DNA of 64,000 nt from DATJPD01 sp036394195 (GTDB lineage: Bacteria; Pseudomonadota; Alphaproteobacteria; CACIAM-22H2), in contig DASWFO010000274.1 of NCBI GenBank assembly GCA_036394195.1, positions 8,818 through 72,817 of the forward strand, written 5' to 3'. The translations under genes were made by a program, and so were the position numbers. The notes under the pieces were generated by a model. The model ran no database searches. It worked only from the letters and a program-made list of their open reading frames with translations, and was not told the DNA's origin. Shown here in pieces: positions 1-6,215 of this stretch (position 1 is the stretch's first letter; every line of letters starts with the position of its first letter).

Positions 1-829
1 AGGTGAGCTGGCCGCTGTCGCGCGCCTGCTTGATCAGCTTGTAGTCCTCGAACATGTTCCCCTTGTACGAGCCGGGGATGCGCACCGCCGTGATGCCGTA
101 CGGATTGAGCGTGCGCTGGGTCGTGAGCACGTCCTCGATCGACACCGGCTTCGCCCGCGGCACCTGGACGAACTGCTTGGCGTTGTCGAAGATCTCGCCG
201 TTCGGCTCCCCGTCGGGACCCTTGCTGATGATCCCGCCGTCCGGCGATTTGGTGTCCCGCGTGATGTTGAATTTCTTGAGTGCCACCGTGTTCAGGATCA
301 TCTCATGCCCGCCACGGACCAGGACCACGGGATTGTTCGGCGCGGCCGCGTCGATCTCCTTGGCCAACGGCAGCCGCTTTTCCTTGAGTTGGGCTTCGTG
401 CCAATCCGAGTTCGACACGATCACCTCGCTGGGCTGTGCCTGCTTGGCGGCGGCGGAGATCACCTGGAACAGGTCGGCGAGCGAGCGGGCTTGCGACAGG
501 TCGATGCCGGGCCCGCCACCCTCGTTGTGGAAATGCCCGTCGGCTAGCCCCGGGGTGACCAGCCGCCCGCCCAGATCGACGGTCGTCGTCGAGGGTCCGA
601 CGTAGCGGCGGACCGCCTCGTTGGTGCCGGCGGCGACGAACCGGTCGCCTTTGACGGCAAAGGCCTGGACGGTCGCCGACCGGCCGTTCGCCGTGAAGAC
701 CTTGCCGTTGACGAACACTATGTCGGCCGGCTGCACATTCGCCGGCTGGGCGGTCGCGGGGGCCGCCCACGTGTGCGCCAGTCCGGCGAGCAGCGCCGTC
801 GCGGCAAGGACAAGTCTTCCGGCTTTCAT
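1..829 (-). CDS. Exported amidohydrolase (YtcJ/TIM-barrel type), 3' end outside window
   Basis: Reading from 829 leftwards gives 276 residues with no stop before the window edge, so the C-terminus is missing. Residues 1-28 form a signal peptide (basic start, Ala/Leu core, end near AxAQ), so the enzyme is probably periplasmic. Residues 36-95 form the small beta domain of amidohydrolases, followed by the first metal-binding motif GHFH (His99, His101) after the typical PGLAD turn. This matches the amidohydrolase 3 / YtcJ family, metal-dependent hydrolases of C-N bonds whose substrates are mostly unknown. The ATG has a good ribosome site (GAGGAGG) just upstream. It is divergent from the decarboxylase operon and shares its promoter region. 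Confidence 0.8.
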   Translation of the reverse strand, partial: MKAGRLVLAATALLAGLAHTWAAPATAQPANVQPADIVFVNGKVFTANGRSATVQAFAVKGDRFVAAGTNEAVRRYVGPSTTTVDLGGRLVTPGLADGHFHNEGGGPGIDLSQARSLADLFQVISAAAKQAQPSEVIVSNSDWHEAQLKEKRLPLAKEIDAAAPNNPVVLVRGGHEMILNTVALKKFNITRDTKSPDGGIISKGPDGEPNGEIFDNAKQFVQVPRAKPVSIEDVLTTQRTLNPYGITAVRIPGSYKGNMFEDYKLIKQARDSGQLT

Positions 830-860
830 CGTTTCCTCCTCGGTTCAGTGTTGGTTACAC

Positions 861-887
861 GTCGATATGGCGATGCGCAATATCGAC
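861..887. promoter_or_regulatory. Inverted repeat, candidate operator between divergent genes
   Basis: GTCGATAT and ATATCGAC form a perfect 8-bp dyad separated by 11 bp, in the 129-bp gap between the divergent amidohydrolase and ThDP enzyme genes. The 19-bp centre-to-centre spacing, close to two helical turns, and the position suggest a repressor or activator site controlling one or both genes. No regulator of an obvious matching family is adjacent. Confidence 0.4.
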
Positions 888-958
888 CCACCAAGAAAGC
901 CCCCGGTTTACTGGCGCGCGGAAATAGGCAAACATCCGGGACTGGGGAGGTGCGGGAC

Positions 959-1525
959 ATGACATCGCAAAGACTAGCGTCAGGGGACGCGGGAAGCAGC
1001 ACAGCCGCGGCGGCGCCGGACTGGCCCCACCAGATCTTCGAGAAGCTCCGCCAGGCGCAGATCCGCCAGGTGACCTATGTTCCCGATGCCGGCCATGCGC
1101 GGCTCATCGAGCTCTGCCATGGCGCGACCGACATGAAGACGATCGTGCTGACGACGGAGGAAGAGGGCGTCGGCGTCCTGGCCGGTGCCTGGCTCGGCGG
1201 CGAGCGCGGCGTGCTCCTGATGCAGAGCAGCGGCGTCGGCAACTGCATCAACATGCTGTCGCTGGCGAAGGTGTGCCGGTTCCCGCTGCTGATGATCGTC
1301 ACCATGCGCGGAGACTGGGGCGAGGTGAATCCGTGGCAGGTGCCAATGGGCCAGATCACCGCCGAGACTTTGCGCCTGACCGGTGCCGTCGTCTACGAGG
1401 TGAAGGAGCCCGACGACGCGGCACCGGCCGTCGAAGCCGCCGCGCGCATCGCCTTCAATGGCGGCCAGAGTGCCGCGGTGCTGCTGTCCCAGCGCATGCT
1501 CGGGACCAAGCTGTTCAAGGACTGA
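959..1525 (+). CDS. ThDP-dependent decarboxylase, alpha (pyrimidine-binding) subunit; sulfopyruvate/phosphonopyruvate decarboxylase-like
   Basis: The 188-residue protein is a stand-alone N-terminal ThDP enzyme domain. It contains the TTEEEGVGVLAGAWLGG segment (about 60-78), whose glutamate normally activates the thiamine ring, followed by the MQSSGVGNCIN segment. Split two-subunit enzymes of this kind include sulfopyruvate decarboxylase ComDE, and the same fold occurs in phosphonopyruvate decarboxylase. The ATG was chosen because GGGGAGG lies about 10 nt upstream; an in-frame extension to 773 has no such site. The partner subunit starts four bases after the stop, so the two are cotranscribed. 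The actual 2-oxo acid substrate is unknown. Confidence 0.8.
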   Translation: MTSQRLASGDAGSSTAAAAPDWPHQIFEKLRQAQIRQVTYVPDAGHARLIELCHGATDMKTIVLTTEEEGVGVLAGAWLGGERGVLLMQSSGVGNCINMLSLAKVCRFPLLMIVTMRGDWGEVNPWQVPMGQITAETLRLTGAVVYEVKEPDDAAPAVEAAARIAFNGGQSAAVLLSQRMLGTKLFKD

Positions 1526-1529
1526 CCAG

Positions 1530-2117
1530 ATGCCGGATCACAAGCTCCGCCGCCGCGACGTCGTGGCCCGCCTTCTCGAAGGGCGCGGCGACCTGCTGGT
1601 CGTCAGCGGCCTCGGCTCGCCGACTTATGACTGTGCCGCCGCCGGCGATCATCCGCTCAACTTCTATCTCTGGGGCGCCATGGGGAGTGCCGCGACCATC
1701 GGCCTCGGCCTGGCACTGGCGCAACCCACCCGGCGCGTGTTGGTTCTGACCGGCGACGGCGAGATGCTGATGGGCCTCGGCTCGCTCGCCACCATCGCCG
1801 TGCAGCAGCCGAAGAACCTGGCCATCGTCGTCCTCGACAACGAGCATTACGGCGAGACCGGCATGCAGCGTACCCATACGTATGCGGGCGTCGACCTCGC
1901 CGAAATCGCCTTGGCGGCCGGCTTCAGGACGGCGACGACCGTGCGCGCGGCGGGCGAGCTCGACGGAGCTAAATCGCTGCTGGCCACCGCCACCGGGCCG
2001 GTGCTGGTCGCGATCAAGGTGTCGGCCGACCGCGACCCGCTGGTGCTGCCGTCCTGGGATGGGCCGTTCCTGAAGCACCGGTTCCGGCAAGCCCTGCTCG
2101 GCCCAAAGGCGGCGTAG
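1530..2117 (+). CDS. ThDP-dependent decarboxylase, beta (diphosphate-binding) subunit
   Basis: The 195-residue protein is the C-terminal ThDP-binding half of the split enzyme. The Mg/diphosphate motif is GDG at 75-77 followed by Asn104 (GDG-x26-N), in the context LDNEHYGETG typical of sulfopyruvate and phosphonopyruvate decarboxylase beta chains. The alpha chain ends four bases upstream and the acyl-CoA dehydrogenase-like gene starts after its stop, giving a tight three-gene unit. Decarboxylation of a 2-oxo acid to an aldehyde is the expected reaction; the substrate is not readable from sequence. Confidence 0.8.
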   Translation: MPDHKLRRRDVVARLLEGRGDLLVVSGLGSPTYDCAAAGDHPLNFYLWGAMGSAATIGLGLALAQPTRRVLVLTGDGEMLMGLGSLATIAVQQPKNLAIVVLDNEHYGETGMQRTHTYAGVDLAEIALAAGFRTATTVRAAGELDGAKSLLATATGPVLVAIKVSADRDPLVLPSWDGPFLKHRFRQALLGPKAA

Positions 2118-2118
2118 C

Positions 2119-3285
2119 ATGGAGCCGAAGCCGGACGAATCCTACGCCGATATCCGCGCCGCGGTGCACGAGCTGTGCACGAAATTTCCCGGCGAATACT
2201 GGCGCAAGCTGGATCAGACCCGGACCTATCCTAGCGAGTTCGTCGAGGCGCTGACCCAGGCCGGGTTCCTGGCCGCCCTCATCCCCGAGGAATACGGCGG
2301 CAGCGGCCTGCCGATGAGCGCCGCCGCGGCGATCATGGAAGAGATCCATGCCTCCGGGTGCAACGGGGCGGCGTGCCATGCCCAGATGTACACGATGGGC
2401 ACCGTGCTGCGTCACGGTAGCGCCGAGCAGAAGCAGCGCTACCTGCCCGAGATCGCGAAAGGCAAGCTCCGGCTGCAGGCGTTCGGGGTCACCGAGCCGA
2501 CCTCCGGCACCGACACGCTCAGCCTGCGCACGACGGCGGTGCGTGAAGGCACCGACCACTACGTGGTGAACGGGCAGAAGATCTGGACGTCGCGCGTCGA
2601 ATATTCCGACCTGATGCTTCTGCTGGCGCGCACCACGCCGCGCGACCAAGTCCAGAAGCGCACGGAGGGACTGTCGGTCTTCTTGGTCGACCTGCGCGAA
2701 GCCAAGGGGCACGGGCTGATCATCCGGCCGATCCGGACGATGATGAACCACGCCACGGCCGAGGTGTTCTTCGACAATATGAAGGTGCCGGCCGCGAACC
2801 TGGTCGGCGAGGAAGGGACGGGGTTCCGCTACATCCTCTCCGGCATGAACGCCGAGCGTATCCTGATCGCGGCCGAGTGCATCGGGGACGCCAAGTGGTT
2901 CATCGCCAAGGCAACCGAATATGCGAAGCAGCGCGTCCTGTTCGGCCGTCCGATCGGCCAGAACCAGGGCGTGCAGTTCCCGATTGCCCGCGCCTACGCG
3001 CAGATGCGGGCCGCCGAACTGATGGTTCGTGAGGCCGCGCGCAGATACGAGAGCGGGGCCGATTGCGGCGCCGAGGCGAACATGGCGAAGCTGCTGGCGG
3101 CCGACGCGTCCTGGGCGGCGGCGGACATGTGCGTTCAGACGCATGGCGGCTTCGGCTTCGCCGAGGAGTTCGATATCGAGCGCAAGTTCCGCGAGACGCG
3201 GCTGTATCAGGTGGCGCCGATCTCGACCAACCTCATCCTGTCCTATATCGCCGAGCACGTTCTCGAGCTGCCCCGATCCTATTGA
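2119..3285 (+). CDS. Acyl-CoA dehydrogenase family protein lacking the usual YEG glutamate
   Basis: The 388-residue protein has the complete acyl-CoA dehydrogenase fold. An N-terminal helical domain includes FLAALIPEEYGG, the FAD-binding middle has FGVTEPTSGTDT and KIWTSRV, and the C-terminal helices contain RVLFGRPIGQNQGVQFPIA and QTHGGFGFAEEFDIE. Most members carry a catalytic Glu in a YEG(T/A) motif near the C-terminus. Here the equivalent stretch reads YQVAPIS (Tyr363-Gln364), so the base is absent or supplied elsewhere, as in the isovaleryl/long-chain types. It follows the ThDP subunits by one base, implying that it acts on the product of that enzyme or on a CoA ester of the same pathway. 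Confidence 0.85.
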   Translation: MEPKPDESYADIRAAVHELCTKFPGEYWRKLDQTRTYPSEFVEALTQAGFLAALIPEEYGGSGLPMSAAAAIMEEIHASGCNGAACHAQMYTMGTVLRHGSAEQKQRYLPEIAKGKLRLQAFGVTEPTSGTDTLSLRTTAVREGTDHYVVNGQKIWTSRVEYSDLMLLLARTTPRDQVQKRTEGLSVFLVDLREAKGHGLIIRPIRTMMNHATAEVFFDNMKVPAANLVGEEGTGFRYILSGMNAERILIAAECIGDAKWFIAKATEYAKQRVLFGRPIGQNQGVQFPIARAYAQMRAAELMVREAARRYESGADCGAEANMAKLLAADASWAAADMCVQTHGGFGFAEEFDIERKFRETRLYQVAPISTNLILSYIAEHVLELPRSY

Positions 3286-3304
3286 AGTTTTCTTATTAAC
3301 GATT

Positions 3305-3325
3305 TGGCGGCCACACCGGCCGCCA
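3305..3325. terminator. GC-rich hairpin after the decarboxylase operon
   Basis: TGGCGGCC-ACACC-GGCCGCCA is a perfect 8-bp stem with a 5-nt loop, 20 nt after the acyl-CoA dehydrogenase stop. There is no strict T-run behind it, so it is either a weak terminator or an mRNA-stabilising hairpin before the AraC gene. Confidence 0.45.
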
Positions 3326-3378
3326 GGATCGGGTATTCTTGCGGCATAAAGGCAGGAAGGGAGGAATACCGCACCGCC

Positions 3379-4230
3379 ATGGCGACGGCGCTCGGCATTC
3401 TCAAAGGCGATTTTGGACGGGTGGCGCTGCTCGACTTGAACGCGTCCCTGGTTCGGCACGCCCATCCTCATTGCCACATCGTGCTCAAGGTGTCCGGGCC
3501 GGCGCGCGGGTTTGGCGTGCGCGACCGTCTCTACCGCATCGGCGACGACACGGCGATCCTGGTCAACACCTGGGAAGAGCACTTCTACACGCATGAGCCG
3601 CACCTGCCGCAGACGGTGTTCCTGGCGCTCTATATCGAGCCGACGTGGCTCGCGTCCATCGACCGTGTTTTGAATTCGGTGGCACATCCGGGCTTTTTCC
3701 CGGCGTCGTGCGTGACCATGAGCCCGCATTCGCGCCGCCTCGCCGACCTCCTGGCGGACATGATCGCGCACAGCGCCGAGGTGACGCGAACCGAGTTGGA
3801 GGCCACGATCTTCGACTTCACGCTGTCGCTGATCGAGAGCTTCTCGGAGTGGCGGAACATCGGGCGCGGCGCGCCGATGCCGCCGGCCGGCGACTTCCGC
3901 ATCCGCCGCGCCCTGCGCTTCATGCGGGAGAACGTCGATCAGGCGGCGGCGCTCGATCGCGTGGCCGAAATCGCCTGCCTGTCGCGGCCGCATTTCAACG
4001 TGCGCTTCAAGGAGTGCACGGGGGTGACGCCGGCGACCTTCGCCAATGTCCTGCGGGTGGAGCACGCCATCGGGGCGCTCAGCCATGGCGATCGGCCGAT
4101 CGGAGCACTGGCGAGCGCGCTCGGCTTCACCGAGCAGGGCAATTTCACCCGGTTCTTCCATCAGCACGTCGGCACCTCGCCGCGCGGATTCCGCGCTGCC
4201 CTCGATACGTTCGACCGGCGTGCATCTTGA
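3379..4230 (+). CDS. AraC-family transcriptional regulator (first of a paralogous pair)
   Basis: The 283-residue protein has an N-terminal cupin-like ligand domain (HAHPHCHIVLKV near the start, then a beta-rich segment to about 130) and a C-terminal double helix-turn-helix of the AraC/XylS type (about 185-278, with DRVAEIACLSRPHFNVRFKECTGVTPATF and the second-helix signature ALGFTEQGNFTRFFHQHVGTSPRGFR in consecutive parts). The ATG has AGGAAGGGAGG upstream and its N-terminus aligns with that of the paralogue starting at 5325, which decides against the longer upstream start. It probably senses an organic acid and controls neighbouring catabolic genes. Confidence 0.88.
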   Translation: MATALGILKGDFGRVALLDLNASLVRHAHPHCHIVLKVSGPARGFGVRDRLYRIGDDTAILVNTWEEHFYTHEPHLPQTVFLALYIEPTWLASIDRVLNSVAHPGFFPASCVTMSPHSRRLADLLADMIAHSAEVTRTELEATIFDFTLSLIESFSEWRNIGRGAPMPPAGDFRIRRALRFMRENVDQAAALDRVAEIACLSRPHFNVRFKECTGVTPATFANVLRVEHAIGALSHGDRPIGALASALGFTEQGNFTRFFHQHVGTSPRGFRAALDTFDRRAS

Positions 4231-4245
4231 TTGTGCGTTGCACAA
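4231..4245. promoter_or_regulatory. Perfect dyad directly after the AraC stop
   Basis: TTGTGC-GTT-GCACAA is a perfect 6-bp inverted repeat beginning at the base after the regulator's TGA and lying 125 bp before the hydroxylase start. It could be an operator for the hydroxylase gene or part of a 3' hairpin. Confidence 0.3.
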
Positions 4246-4285
4246 AAGGCCGCTGCCGGCGTGATTTTCCTCCGCAATGATAAAT

Positions 4286-4311
4286 CCGCGGGGGAGGAGC
4301 CCCTCCCGCGG
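4286..4311. terminator. Long GC hairpin between AraC gene and hydroxylase
   Basis: Two 12-nt arms (CCGCGGGGGAGG and CCCCTCCCGCGG) pair with one G-T wobble and one mismatch around a two-base loop. It is probably a terminator-like or attenuating structure, but no T-run follows, so termination would not be of the simple intrinsic type. Confidence 0.35.
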
Positions 4312-4369
4312 CCGCCGCGGTTTCGTATCTTTGAACGGCGGGCCCGTCCCGCTGAGGCAAGGAGGAACG

Positions 4370-5194
4370 ATGTCGACTATCCCGGTTGGTGATGCCCGCG
4401 AGCAGAAAGAGCGGCGGCGCCTGGCGAATTTCCGCCGCGAGTTCGTCGAGAAGACTCCCGGCTGGTATCGCGGCGAGATGCATCTGGGCTTCACCGTGCT
4501 GGTGTCGCTGGGCACCGCGATCTATTGCTGGACCCGCATCCACGACGCGACGATCGCCGAATGGCTGATCGTCATCCCGATCTTCCTGTTCGGCAACTGG
4601 GCGGAGTGGGCCGGCCATCGCTACATCCTCCACCGCCCGCTGCCGTATCTGCGGATGATCTACAAGCGCCACTGCGGCACGCATCACCAATTCTTCACCA
4701 ACCAGGATCTGACGTATAAGGGCCAGAAGGAGTGGCGGGCCCTGCTGTTTCCGCCGTTTGCGCCGATCCTGTTCATCGTGGCGGCGGTGCCGCCGGCGCT
4801 GGTCCTCGGTGCGCTGTGGTCCGCGAATGCCGGCTATATCGCGGTGCTGACCATGGCGGCGTATTACCTGATGTACGAGGGACTGCACACGCTGTCGCAT
4901 CTCGACGACGCGCGGCATCCCTATCTGAAATACATACCGCTCGTGAACACGGTGCGGCGGATGCACGTGACGCACCACAATCTCGGCTTCATGCAGACGC
5001 GGAACTTCAACCTCACCTTTCCGATCTGCGATGCGCTGTTCGGGACGAGCGACCTCGACCGCGGCGTGTGGGGCACTCTGTTCAACGGCGCCAGCGAGCA
5101 TTATGTGCGGCGCGATCTCAGGCCCGAGGCGCCGCTCGCCGAGTTCGCACATTTTGGTACAGGTGCGGATCGGCCGGAGGGCCGCGTCGCCTGA
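4370..5194 (+). CDS. Membrane fatty acid hydroxylase / sterol desaturase superfamily protein
   Basis: The 274-residue membrane protein has several hydrophobic segments (about 41-52, 61-77, 130-165) and the histidine clusters that bind a di-iron centre in this superfamily: HRYILH (His83, His88), HCGTHH (His101, 105, 106), HTLSH (173, 177) and HVTHH (199, 202, 203). Family members use O2 to hydroxylate or desaturate lipids at the membrane. The ATG was selected because AGGAGGA lies four bases upstream; an extension upstream to 4277 runs through the GC hairpin. It lies between two paralogous AraC regulators, one of which probably controls it. Confidence 0.85.
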   Translation: MSTIPVGDAREQKERRRLANFRREFVEKTPGWYRGEMHLGFTVLVSLGTAIYCWTRIHDATIAEWLIVIPIFLFGNWAEWAGHRYILHRPLPYLRMIYKRHCGTHHQFFTNQDLTYKGQKEWRALLFPPFAPILFIVAAVPPALVLGALWSANAGYIAVLTMAAYYLMYEGLHTLSHLDDARHPYLKYIPLVNTVRRMHVTHHNLGFMQTRNFNLTFPICDALFGTSDLDRGVWGTLFNGASEHYVRRDLRPEAPLAEFAHFGTGADRPEGRVA

Positions 5195-5200
5195 GCCCAA

Positions 5201-5236
5201 AATGAGACGCTAGGGTAAGAGCGGTAAAATCGGCTA
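5201..5236. repeat. Candidate regulatory site, copy 1 (shared with the MFS gene promoter)
   Basis: AATGAGACG-N3-GGGTAA, followed by GAG, a second GGTA and GGCTA, occurs here and again at 12852-12893. The first 18 bp match in 15 positions. This copy lies between the hydroxylase stop and the second AraC regulator. Repeated GGTAA half-sites in direct orientation fit an AraC-family binding site, so the regulator may control itself and the transporter. Confidence 0.4.
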
Positions 5237-5324
5237 GCCTATTCTGGTCGCGGGAGGGCGACGGAAGCTCGGGCCGGGGTGCCCGGAGCGGCTTTCGCCG
5301 TACGCCCAAAGGATAACAGCCGGC

Positions 5325-6185
5325 ATGTCGAACGCGCTCAGGATTGCCCATGGCAAGTTCGGACGCGTCGCGCTCCTGGACATGGACGCGTCGCTGGTGC
5401 GGCATGCCCATCCGCATTGCCATGTGTTGATCAAGGCGGACGGCGCCGACACGCAGTTCCTGGTGCGCGATGCTCTGGCGCCGCTGACCGACGACAGCGT
5501 GGTGCTGATCAACGCCTGGGAGCCGCACGCCTATATCCATGACCCGGCGCGGCCGCGCACGACCATTCTCGCCCTCTACATCGAGCCCGCCTGGCTGTCC
5601 GGCTTTCGCCCGAACTGGACTGCGGCCGGCGTGCCGGGATTTTTCCAGCGCAATTGCGACCGGATCACATCAGCCATTCGCGCCCGCGCCGACGACCTGG
5701 CGGCGCTGATGCTGGCGACGCCGGACGCAGGGACCGCGCAGGAGACCCTGATCTCGGAGCTGATGATCGCGGTTCTCGAGCGCTACACCGCGTGGCGTAC
5801 CGCATCAGGGATCGATTTCGCGCTGAGCGGGGCGGCCGATTATCGCATCCGGCGGGCGCTGACCCTGATGCGCCGCGATCCCGGCAGCGTCGGCGACATG
5901 GACCGCCTGGCCCGCGAGGCGGGCCTGTCGCGCGCCCATTTTTTCCGCCTGTTCGGCCAGTCGGTGAAGGTCCCGCCGCGCGTGTTCCTGAACACGCTGC
6001 GCATGGAGAGCGCCGTCGCCGACGTCATGGACGGCCACATCGGCATGGCCGACGTGAGCGACCGGCTCGGCTTCAGCGCGCCGGCGCATTTCACCCGCTT
6101 TTTCCGCGACCATGCCGGCGCCTCGCCCCGGGAGTTCCGCAAGATCGCGCGGCTCAATGTCCATGGCGGCAGGCTCGCGAGCTGA
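5325..6185 (+). CDS. AraC-family transcriptional regulator (second of a paralogous pair)
   Basis: The 286-residue protein is clearly homologous along its length to the regulator at 3379; for example, both start with an RIAHGKFGRVALLD-like segment followed by MDASLVRHAHPHCHVLIK. The C-terminal 95 residues form the double helix-turn-helix (LAREAGLSRAHFFRLFGQS, then LGFSAPAHFTRFFRDHAGA). It sits immediately upstream of the molybdenum hydroxylase gene cluster, so that cluster is its most likely target. The candidate repeated GGTAA site is about 90 bp upstream. The pair presumably arose by local duplication and diverged in ligand. Confidence 0.88.
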   Translation: MSNALRIAHGKFGRVALLDMDASLVRHAHPHCHVLIKADGADTQFLVRDALAPLTDDSVVLINAWEPHAYIHDPARPRTTILALYIEPAWLSGFRPNWTAAGVPGFFQRNCDRITSAIRARADDLAALMLATPDAGTAQETLISELMIAVLERYTAWRTASGIDFALSGAADYRIRRALTLMRRDPGSVGDMDRLAREAGLSRAHFFRLFGQSVKVPPRVFLNTLRMESAVADVMDGHIGMADVSDRLGFSAPAHFTRFFRDHAGASPREFRKIARLNVHGGRLAS

Positions 6186-6215
6186 TCGGGCCGTGCCCCG
6201 GAGGAGTGTCGCGGC

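Noticed and set aside
4231..4245. TTGTGCGTTGCACAA dyad as a relative of the left half of the 36-bp element
   Set aside because: Only the GTGC/GCAC part is shared and no sigma-54-like core follows; it is kept as a separate dyad.
2014..4515. Very long minus-strand open frame (over 800 codons) opposite the dehydrogenase and AraC genes
   Set aside because: Its translation is Arg/His/Gly-rich low-complexity sequence with no motif; it mirrors GC-rich codon bias of the real plus-strand genes.
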